Of a stretch of 64,000 bases of DNA, positions 55,683 through 64,000 are shown piece by piece. The stretch spans positions 693,001 through 757,000 of the forward strand of contig QVRM01002755.1 of the NCBI GenBank assembly GCA_003439945.1, written 5' to 3'. Every line of letters begins with the position of its first letter. Position 1 is the stretch's first letter. The translations under genes were made by a program, and so were the position numbers. The DNA comes from Dermanyssus gallinae (Eukaryota > Arthropoda > Arachnida > Mesostigmata > Dermanyssidae). The notes beneath the pieces were generated by a model that did no database searches, was not told where the DNA came from, and saw only the letters and a list, made by a program, of their open reading frames with translations.

Positions 55683-55902
55683 GTTTTCCAGCTGTGACTT
55701 CTGGCGCGCGTAACTCTTGGTGACTGGGCAGTGGCATCGTAGCTGGAACGAGCACTCGCCGGGCTCGGGATGATTTTTCGCCCTCGTTCGACGTCCTCGG
55801 TTTCGGAGTTCCGGAGTCGCCTTCGTCGCCGGACCCAGACGGTGAGCGCGGTCACAAAGACCAGCAGCGCTAACAGACTAACGGCGGATATTGCTAAGAT
55901 CT
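55683..55902 (-). CDS. Synaptotagmin-family gene, transmembrane exon (first recognised)
   Basis: The acceptor is the pyrimidine-rich TTGTCTTTGGCAG; the donor GTGAGT lies at 55677-55682. The exon encodes one hydrophobic helix (ILAISAVSLLALLVFVTALT), then VWVRRRRRLRN as a stop-transfer signal, an acidic patch, and a Ser/Arg-rich stretch ending SHSWK. That is the layout of a synaptotagmin N-terminus: short lumenal part, helix, basic cytosolic side. No in-frame ATG precedes the helix, and an in-frame TAG lies at 55949-55951, so the start codon must be in an upstream exon. An alternative acceptor at about 55949 would add 15 codons. Confidence 0.8.
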
Positions 55903-56869
55903 CTGCCAAAGACAATTGCGTGCAGACAAACAAACGACAATCGACCGGCTAACAATTAGTTCATTCGGTCAGCTATTTATTCTATTGTTCTAGTGTTATT
56001 TATTAACCATGGGCGAGACGTAATAAATCTCTGAATGAAATCGGACGCACATTATTCATTATCGGGCCGATTGCCCTGACGCAACCAACATATATACCAC
56101 TGAAGTAATACCACAAGTATCATCATGTAGGTTAGGGGGTCACCAGGTTTTTTAGTGGGTTTGAGAGTCCCACACTACCCAGACCAACGGGTGTGCGTTA
56201 TGGATTTTTGTTCCTGGCCGGAATGTTTTCATACATATTTATAAATCTATTATTTCTTAAACGCGCCATTCGGCTTCAAGTGAGGTTGCTCCTGCAATGT
56301 TTTCTTTATCTCCGATATAGTCTCGAAATGTTGACCCTTCCATTTTTTTTCCGTGGGAACAGAAAAGCCACAGAAATTCAGGTCCGGCGAAAAGAGGGGA
56401 GGAAGCGGAGACATAAAAATCATTTTTTTTATAGTTCTAAATCAGTGACGATATGTGCGCCCGTACGTTGTCGTGATAGAGGATTCAAAAATTGTTGGAC
56501 CAGAGTTCAAGTTTTTACTTCTAATCAAAGAATTCAAAATACTAGAACTTGCCGATCCGCGCTTGATATATATATATATATATACATCAACATGAATTCG
56601 ATTTTGTACTGTACGTTTTAGCCCAAACACGCACAATCTTCACTATAATGAAGCAGGCCTGAGACACGAAACAAATGTGCGTATAATTCGAGCCTATAAA
56701 AGCCTATACGAGAGCGGATCGACAACTTCAAGTATACCAAATTTTAAAAATTAAATCAAAACCACTGTCTCCCGATCTGTTTTGCTACGAAGCGCCATTC
56801 ATCGGCTGCACACAGACCATATTTAGGGCCAATCGATGGTGGCGTTTATTGTTTGAGTTTGTTTAAAAA
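55903..56869. other. Unassigned sequence upstream of exon 1
   Basis: The missing 5' exon of the synaptotagmin gene may be here or further right. A (TA)n array lies at 56566-56584. No convincing start exon found. Confidence 0.4.
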
Positions 56870-57545
56870 AAGTGAAGAAAACGAGATATTATTTTACGAT
56901 TTTTATGAAACGGAAAATTGAGGAGCAACGAATCTGCATCAAGTTATGTTTTAAGAACCAAATCATTTATTCTAAAGAGGTATATGGTTACGACATCGAG
57001 ACCAAAGCTCAGGCCTCTCAGTTGCGGTCAAAGAGGAGTCGACTGAGAAAAGGATTAACAGAGCAGATGGTTATTTTGATTGAGAGAAATTTTCACAACT
57101 GTTTGCCACATAATACTACTATTGTCACTAAAAGATACTATCGCGAAATTTTAAGAAGGTTACGCGAGCACGTCCGACGCAAGAGACCTGAATCCTGGGC
57201 AAACAACTCTTCTTCTGATCATCTGTCACGATAGCGCACCGGCGTACACATCGTTTCGGATCCCGAATTAATTAATAGAAAATTCGATTTCGATATTTCC
57301 GCAACCTTCCTGTTCGCCTCATCGAGCTCCGTAGGACTTTTCCTGACCCTGCTGATATTTTTTTGAAGAAGCAAAGTTTCGAAGCAGTAGACGAGCTAAA
57401 GAAGATTCGCAATTTAATGCGAAACAACACGTTTATAAATATTACAAAGGGTGGGAAAGAAGGTTGCGCAATAGCATCGCAGCTGGCGAGAACTATTTTG
57501 AAGGGAACATAGACACTTTGGAAAATTAAATATATATATTTTTTA
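56870..57545 (+). pseudogene. Mariner remnant, same family as the 22.3-kb element
   Basis: The plus strand reads EEQRICIKLCFKNQI, then jumps directly to VYGYDIETKAQASQL, RYYREILRRLREHVRRKRPE, and a diverged HHDNAPAH block near 57225. In the intact element about 130 residues separate the first two motifs, so an internal deletion has removed the first catalytic Asp. The C-terminal part is recognisable to about 57515. No clear inverted ends remain. Confidence 0.7.
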
Positions 57546-57694
57546 AATGAATCAGAAAATTTCAACCTGCCCCGTATATACACAGCAATAAACAAAGAGG
57601 AGAATATTTATTTAGTTTCGGTTAGTCGGGAAGACTTGGGACTCCTGACACACTTATCGTTTAGAAAATCCAGCCCCGTCCACAATCTGAGATG

Positions 57695-58745
57695 CTACTA
57701 GTCACTCCCCGAACTACTGGTGGAAAAGCCAGAACGCTGACAGGCAGAGGAATTGTCACTGCTTCCGACAAGTATGCACGCGCCGTATAGAAACGCATAG
57801 GCCAGAACCCTCCTATCTATGGAAGGAGCACAGAGAAGCACGAAAAAGTTTGTGGGGCAATTAGGTAAAGTAGACCACTGGCACTTATTATGTGAAGAGG
57901 AAAACCCACCTTGGGACAAGGAGTACAAGATCGTGCGTAGCAAGGTTCGCGACGCACAGCCGCCACTACCAGAAGAAGTATCCTGACTGACAATACTATA
58001 ACTACACCATTTTCGGAAAGTCCCCGGCCGCAACAAATTCACATTAAGTAGATTACATACCTTACTTTTGAGTTAGTATCAACACAGGGAATCAGAATTG
58101 TAGCCAAACGCATACGATTAAGCAAAGCACCGGACCCAGGTACGGTCCTCCACCATCAGTGCGCGTCTAATTACAGGTCGACCTAAAGGTATTCAAACGC
58201 ACACTGGATAAAATGCTGGCCAGCAGAGACTATGCTAAGTCTTGGGGCGGCTGGGACGCCTGATCCTTATTCCGAAAGCCAGTAAACCACAAAGAGACCC
58301 CTTGGCATACCGCCTTATAAGATGCTTTCCTGACTGTCCAACACAGCCGAGCACACAATCACGGAGAGATTAGCAGTAAAACTAGAAGAAAAGACGAAGT
58401 TTTCGGAATACTAGCACGGTTGCCAAGCGCGACACTCCTCACGGCCAGATGACTCTGGATACAGGGCGAATTCAAGTCTTTAATCTAAAAAATGGTAAGG
58501 CTCGCTTACCTACCCACTCGCGCCACTGCTAGCGGGCCTCGGTGATCCGAAAGCGAACCGAAAAAGAACGCCGCACAAAGCCGAGCAGCCTTAAATCGCA
58601 AGCTAATGTGACCAAGTGAAGTAATTCCAACACTATTGTGGCCACTGACCGAGTTTTACTGGATCTGTGAGTGCCACACAGCCGTGGCTTTAGCAACGAC
58701 GCCCGGTGTGGATCACGTGGTAGTTTACTACCAGCTAATCATTCT
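57695..58745 (+). pseudogene. R1-clade LINE, copy 4, decayed
   Basis: DNA similarity to the duplicated R1-like element is visible in order: the SPNYWWK-like start at about 57700, TATGCACGCGCCG, CTATGGAAGGAGCAC, CCACTACCAGAAGAAG, a KAPDPG motif near 58130, CTTATTCCGAAAGCC, and CTTACCTACCCACTCGCGCC near 58510. The 3' UTR match to copy 3 is CACACAGCCGTGGCTTTAGC at about 58677. Large internal deletions and many shifts are present. Confidence 0.65.
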
Positions 58746-58879
58746 AGCAAATCCACATAACAAACGAAATTTACTTTGACCCATTAAATTCGAAAGTGCA
58801 TTTCAGTGAGATGCGAGGTTTCCATCTGTTAGCAAGTCTTCCAGACGGAGGGCGGGGAGACCAGTAGGTGGACTTTCCG

Positions 58880-61242
58880 TCTATTTACGAGCAGGGTTAC
58901 CCCGCATGCAATGTGTGTGTCGAGGTAAGTGTTGTATGACACTCACCTCAGGTACTTTTAACCTCGCATTGTTCTACCTGCCACCTCAATACGATGATGT
59001 TGACGTTGCCGATGCGATCAGTGCTGGACTAGCGGGGCTAAACCTCCAGCTACCCACTCTGGTCGGCGGCGACTTCAACTGTCGGATTGATAGTGGTGCC
59101 ACCGACAGGCGACTCGCTTATTAAGCTTCTAGAAAATAGAGGCCTGCATTGCGCAAATGAGCGTGATAAATTCACGTACGTTTGCCAAAGTGGAAGAAGC
59201 ACTATCGACCCTCTGTTTCACAACCTTCAACATCCGACTCAAGGATTCAAGGATTTCAAGGATGCGAGGTACTTAATATTCCAGCACGGAAGCACCTGCC
59301 GGTGCTGGCGTCTCTGTGTGTGCCTGGCCAGGGACGCGCCCCGCGTCGGCAGCCGACAATGTGCTGGTCTAGGCAGCTAGATTTGCGTGTATTGACGCAG
59401 CTGCTGAGATCAACTTCTGACATCGAGCAAAGCAACCACGCTTTGGAGTCCACTGTAAAGGCGGCTGTAGTCAAGAAGAAGTAGAGACAAAGACGGGCGC
59501 GGCCCTGGGATACACAGGCCTGCTACTTAAAACGTCGGGAAGACTTGGGACTCCTGCACCGGTCACGGGCTCTACACCCCGACCCCCAGATAGTTGCTGA
59601 TCGTAGGGCGCTCTATGGCCAACATAGAGCAACCTACAGGGAACTGCTTGTGGAGAATACATAAACGCCGGTATGATGAGGATGAGGAGTTTCGTTTGCT
59701 TGAAAGAGCAGGGCGAACCCCATGTCTACATTGTTCGCCGGCTGAACAAAAGCATGCACAGCATGACAAAGGAGCAGTTGCGGCAGCACTTTACTGCCCT
59801 TCTGCTCCATGCAAACGCCCCCGCGCCTAACCCAGTTATTGAGCAACCGCTCACTCTGGAGCAGCACCACATGAATTCGCCGTTTACGGTGGAAGAAGTT
59901 GTGCAGATCTTGCGCGGGCTACCCAAGAAAAAGAGTAGTGGTCCTGATGGGATCTATTACAAACATTGGGCTGAGTCGTCCGACGTTTTAGCAGGGGAGC
60001 TTTGTAAGCTGTTTAATCAGATACTCAGCGGGGGACACATACCCCAGGTTTGGTACGAGACCAGGCTTACGCTGCTATTTAAGGGCAAAAACGGTGACAT
60101 TGTAGACGATCCAAATCTCTACCGGGGTATCGCGTCGGAACGCGTTCTCAAGAAAATTTTCGACCCCTAAAAGGGACGACCCTCTCAGTTGCCTGGCATT
60201 CTCTTTGCTCATCGCAGACCTAGCCCGCTATATGCGGAAGGAGTTTAGAAACGCCGTCGTCGTCATGTATGCGGATGACATCGTAGTGGCCCACCGGGAT
60301 CGCGGTGCAACTCGTCGAATTGTTGGCGACGTAGAAAGTTACCTTCACCGTAAGGATCTTCAAATAAATTCGCGGAAGACGAAAGCTATGAAGTTTCGCC
60401 GTGGGGGTCGATTGGCTGCCGCAGACATAATACCCTGTTGTGGCCAACCGCTGGAGTTTGCCAACTCCTTCCCGTATTTGGGTCTGAGACTACACTATAC
60501 GGGAACGACTTTTACCCAGCACATCGGCGACAGGTGTCGGGCGGCTATTGTCTCTATTCACACAGAGGTGAGAGACCCTCGACGACTGTCTTTGAGTGCG
60601 GCCGTGCGTCTTTTTGAGCTTAAGATTGTGCCATTGTTGAGCTACAGCTTTGGCAGGGTGTGGGACCATCTCTCAGCGGCAAATTTTGCGCAGCTAGAGA
60701 GATGTTTCACAATATATATGAAGCGGGTTCTTCGCTTGCCGCGGACGGCAAGAAGCCGCTTCGTGTACCTGCTGGCGGGTTGCGGGCCGGCAGTGGAAAC
60801 AATCAGAGTCAGGCTTAGGTCACCTATTACAGGACCACTTCAGCATTTTTTGTTGGAGTGGCAGGGAAAAGTGACCGAGGCCTCGGCAGAGGTCGCGCAG
60901 TTGGATGTGAACCTCGTCAGGGAGCTTTGGGATGGAATGGCATGCACTAGCCGGCACGTGTACACAAGGTACATTGTGCATGGCTATCATCACTTGGTAT
61001 GTTCGACCCAAAGATTTCACCAAGTTAGCGATCAATGTCGTTGCCGGTTCTACTCGCAGATATGCGCTAAATATTACGTAGCGAGCTGCCAGACCCATCG
61101 GCGTCTTTGCACTTTTTCGCCCGGTGGGACGGTCGCTAAAGTGTTCAAATTGTATATAATGAACTGTATTGTAATTATGTAACATCTTGAAATGCAATGT
61201 TATTGCGAAATAAACAATTATATATATATATATATATATATA
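58880..61242 (+). pseudogene. I-like LINE with internal RT deletion
   Basis: A relative of the LINE at 33.8 kb. Endonuclease pieces: VGGDFNCRIDSG near 59070, then after a shift LLENRGLHCANERDKFTYVC and STIDPLFHN. RT fingers: FTVEEVVQILRGLPKKKSSG, PDGIYYKHW, VWYETRLTLLFKGK and LYRGIA near 60130. The part from there to the QGDPLS-like block at 60175 is missing, so RT motif A and surroundings are gone. The palm end, thumb and C-terminus are open at 60205-61182. AATAAA lies at about 61210 and a (TA)n array forms the tail at 61218-61242. Confidence 0.8.
60205..61182 (+). pseudogene. I-like LINE ORF2 C-terminal part, open for 325 codons
   Basis: Reads VVVMYADDIVVAHRDRG, KTKAMKFRRGGRLAAADI, FPYLGLRLHYTGTTF, FTIYMKRVLRLPRTARSRF and finally VHGYHHLVCSTQRFH with cysteines before YYVASC. 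FRRGGRLA is shared exactly with the intact LINE. The frame has stayed open although the upstream half is ruined, which suggests a fairly young insertion. Confidence 0.8.
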
Positions 61243-61699
61243 AAACTCTGATCTTGTTAAGCCTCAAATATGTGTTACAACCTACAAAATAATTGATTTG
61301 TTTCCTGCCCAGTGTAGGCCGATTCGTCTAAGCGCAATTTGTCATATCTAAATATCCACTACAATAGCAACAGAACCACCGTATTGCAGTACAATCGCCA
61401 ACAGTTTTAGACATATAAACTGCACAAACCGTGGCCGCCAAGGCAGTGGCTTTTAGTCCTTTGTAGTAGTAATAAACAAGCTACATTTTACGCTAATGAG
61501 CCTCTGATGGTGTAATTTTCATTTAGCGACGCACAACCAGCGCTCTCGATATGCAACATGTCTAAAACGAACTGGTTATCTAGCAGACTACAATAATAGC
61601 AGCAGTCCCTGTTAACAGGAAACGCTTGCCTCCACCAGGATCCGCTAAATAGAATAGAGCTCTGGAGCAACTTCTATATATATTTTTTTCTTTTTTATT

Positions 61700-61736
<37 letters not shown>

Positions 61737-62473
61737 CTACTTTCGCTTGTTCCCGTTTCGTATGCTCGTAGTAATTCGTCGTGCTCAATCGAGCTACTGG
61801 GTCAACCAAACTGCATGAACAGTCGCAGCGTATCTAGAGGCTCAACTGATCGAGGCAGGTCGCTCGCAAAAGCAGACATTGCTTTTCAATCGTGTTGTTG
61901 ACGGGATCAGCGGACACAAACAAGGCCGACGAAAGAATCCGCAGCCCATCATTCAACCCACCTCTCCTCCTGTGCTCTCGACATGCTGACATACCACAGC
62001 CCTAGGCACCTATAAGATATTCTGACGTCACCATCGCAGCCGGCGTTAGCTTTCGCGTGCATATATATATATATATATATATATTAGCCCTGTTTTACGG
62101 AACTCATGCAATCACGTTTAGGAAAACCTGGAAGCATTGCAATTATAAGAGTTGACATCTGATTGCACGATTAGCTGTAAATGACTTCCACGCAAAGGTT
62201 CTGCGCTGGAGAGAAGTTTGAAGTATGAAATCTCTTTAATGTGTGCAAAGTCTGCATGCGACACCACTCCAACGATGCAATCGAGTACCTTCGTTTACCC
62301 TAATGACTGTTGAAGCCGTGAATAATCTACATATATGTGTAAACGTGTGCTATTTTCTCTTCGCCCACCGTATCTAAACAAACCATAAGCCAATGCACAT
62401 ATAAATTTATATTGGGAGAGAGAGATACACATACTTCTTCATAAAAGGGTTATACGAGATACACGGTGTTCAG

Positions 62474-62519
<46 letters not shown>

Positions 62520-62816
62520 TATGCAAACATGACGTTTACGTCAAGGCCAGCTGTGCAGCCTGCGCTGACACCACGTTGCAGTCAGACAGCTTGTTGAAAA
62601 GTAGCTATCTGTAAAAACAAGTTCGGACGAGTATTCAGTATTATCAGAACGTATTCACGCACCAGTAGTCGCCGCCGACGACGACGACGACTGACAGCTC
62701 GAGCCAACTATACAGTAAGGTTAGATGACATTAGTTACACACAAAGACGACGAGAGAGAGAGAGAGTCCTTTTTGTTCTCCTTGCTCATCCGAGAGATCG
62801 CTGAATTGGTGATGTG
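61243..62816. other. Microsatellite-rich unassigned sequence
   Basis: TA or TA/GA arrays at about 61676-61735, 62059-62085 and 62477-62523; GACGAC repeats near 62670-62690; (GA)n at about 62752-62766. This could be the promoter or leader of a gene, but no exon is certain. Confidence 0.45.
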
Positions 62817-62869
62817 ATGGCTCTCGTCTACCTCCTAATACTCGCTACGTTTCGGCTACTGCGCCACTG
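62817..62869 (+). CDS. Candidate first coding exon (signal-peptide-like)
   Basis: The ATG at 62817 opens MALVYLLILATFRLLRH, a short hydrophobic leader. It is followed at 62870 by GTAAGT, a perfect 5' splice-site consensus; if unspliced, the frame ends at the TAA inside that donor. Upstream lies (GA)n- and GAC-rich sequence that could be a 5' UTR. I found no downstream exon before 64000, so this is only a suggestion. Confidence 0.25.
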
Positions 62870-62875
62870 GTAAGT

Positions 62876-64000
62876 AGAGGGTAGCTTCTGCCCTGAACCT
62901 TACCATCTGTCCTGTCGAACAGGAACTAGTCCAGAACGTATGACTACGACAGTCCAGTACAGAACGCTTGATTACAGCAGCAGTTAAACTGTCCAATCAA
63001 GAAGCGCCGCATAGTTTTCGATTAGCCCACGGAAAGACCGATACCTAGTCACATCTCATGTTTTCCTGCACAACCATCGATAATGGTTGTGGACTGTGGA
63101 GTATACGTTTATATGTTCTAAAATCCAATTAGTACAGTTGTATACTCATTCTTAATTATCAAAATAACTTTTCCTGTATTTCAGCAACCACACATGCTAA
63201 CCTCCTTTGCCAGCCCTTTTTGTGAAAGTGTACATTCCTGGGGCCGTACAACATGTTTGGCCCTGCGCCTCCGCGTATGTGAATAACTATTCATAACTAA
63301 TAGGAAACTATGCTGCCAGGACAAACTGTAGTTTACAAGTGAAGGTTTCGGGCAGTATGGTGGCTGCACATTCATTTTCTAGTCAAAGTCGTTAGTTTTC
63401 TGTATCAAGACGGCTCACGTAGGAGTGCCGTGTTTTTGCAAACTGTAACATCCTTTCTGTTAAATGATTTTAAGCGCTTTTCCTAAACTCGTTAAAGTTA
63501 TTGACAGCAAAATATCGCAGTAATGTTCTTATGCATTTCCTAAATTTTAAAAATGAGTCTAGAATCCCTTTAAGAGTACCGCGTAGTTTTGGTTGATAGT
63601 ATGCGTTGATTAGGTGAACCACGAAAACTGCCTACGCCCTTCGTCCAGAGTCTTTACGGTTTATAATCTCGTCGACCCATGGTTGATCGGTTCTAAGGTT
63701 CAGCTTATTGGTATCTTCTAAAGAGCATGGAATTCATTTTTAGAGCTCAGAAGTAATTCTCAAATTAATGAACATCCTAACGATGCTTGATCAACTTCAG
63801 GTTCTTCGGCCGGTTTCAGAAGGGTGACCGTTGAGCTTTACTTTAAAGGTTTTTCACATTCCAGGTAAAAAATCTCTATTGCTACTTGTATCTTCTTTGG
63901 CGAATATGTTTGCTGACTACTAGTCGACAAAAAAAATCCGTTTGTTTCGTGGTACAAAATTACATTTTGCGAGTAATGCCGGAAGGCAGCAATTCGCCAG
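62876..64000. other. Unassigned sequence to the window end
   Basis: No gene or TE recognised. Confidence 0.5.

Larger units (their letters stand above)
30180..55902 (-). other. Synaptotagmin-family gene, eight exons recognised
   Basis: Gene-level entry. In transcript order the exons are 55902-55683, 54782-54594, 53389-53231, 46383-46191, 44616-44334, 40583-40489, 31046-30905 and 30522-30362. Junction phases are 2, 2, 2, 0, 1, 0, 1 and every junction matches, giving 480 codons including the stop. Domain order is transmembrane helix, charged linker, C2A, C2B and a WHxL end, as in synaptotagmins, which tether vesicles and guide membrane fusion. The calcium ligands are degenerate. C2A loop 1 has RNPF for SDPY and loop 3 has YDREE for DxD. 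C2B loop 1 ends GAYARV, and loop 3 has VAAK. The C2B polybasic strand is also weak. A calcium-independent paralogue is likely; which one I cannot say. The first exon, with the start codon and short N-terminus, was not found. Introns hold most of the TEs described below. Confidence 0.9.

Overview
The window looks like a repeat-rich arthropod nuclear genome. The evidence is a host gene split by GT-AG introns, mariner transposons, R1-, R2- and I-like non-LTR retrotransposons, and many (TA)n arrays that sit at the ends of transposable elements (TEs). A chelicerate is possible, but nothing I see fixes the species. There are no bacterial operons, CRISPR arrays or rRNA genes.

Host gene. The main single-copy content is a synaptotagmin-family gene on the minus strand, running from about 55.9 kb down to 30.2 kb. 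I rebuilt eight exons by eye: a transmembrane exon, a linker exon, three C2A exons (the last also opens C2B), and three C2B exons ending in the family's WHxL motif. All seven junctions agree in phase and give one frame of about 479 codons. The first exon, which should carry the ATG, was not found. The usual C2 calcium-binding aspartates are mostly replaced, so the protein is probably calcium-independent. Its introns hold most of the TEs between 31 and 53 kb.

Layout. 1-10.6 kb: a tandem duplication with a unit of about 6.16 kb, containing a dead R1-clade LINE and 3.3 kb of other repeats. 10.6-17.6 kb: unassigned sequence, including a GC-rich island with a 21-bp minisatellite near 15 kb. 17.6-19.4 kb: two R2-like LINE fragments joined head to head. 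22.3-23.6 kb: an intact mariner. 24-30 kb: LINE remnants, a small inverted-repeat element and hairpins. 30.2-55.9 kb: the synaptotagmin gene. Its introns carry a 1.07-kb fold-back element beside exon 7, an apparently intact I-like LINE whose two ORFs share a frame across one UGA, a damaged mariner with perfect ends, a third R1-like copy, and a LINE with a 5' inversion typical of twin priming. 56.9-61.2 kb: a mariner remnant, a fourth R1-like copy and a decayed I-like LINE. 62-64 kb: microsatellites and one weak candidate exon.

Most of the sequence is therefore transposon biology layered on one host gene. The points that most deserve a second look are the ORF1-UGA-ORF2 LINE and its conserved C-terminal His/Cys domain, the fold-back element beside exon 7, the intact mariner, and the inverted LINE structures.
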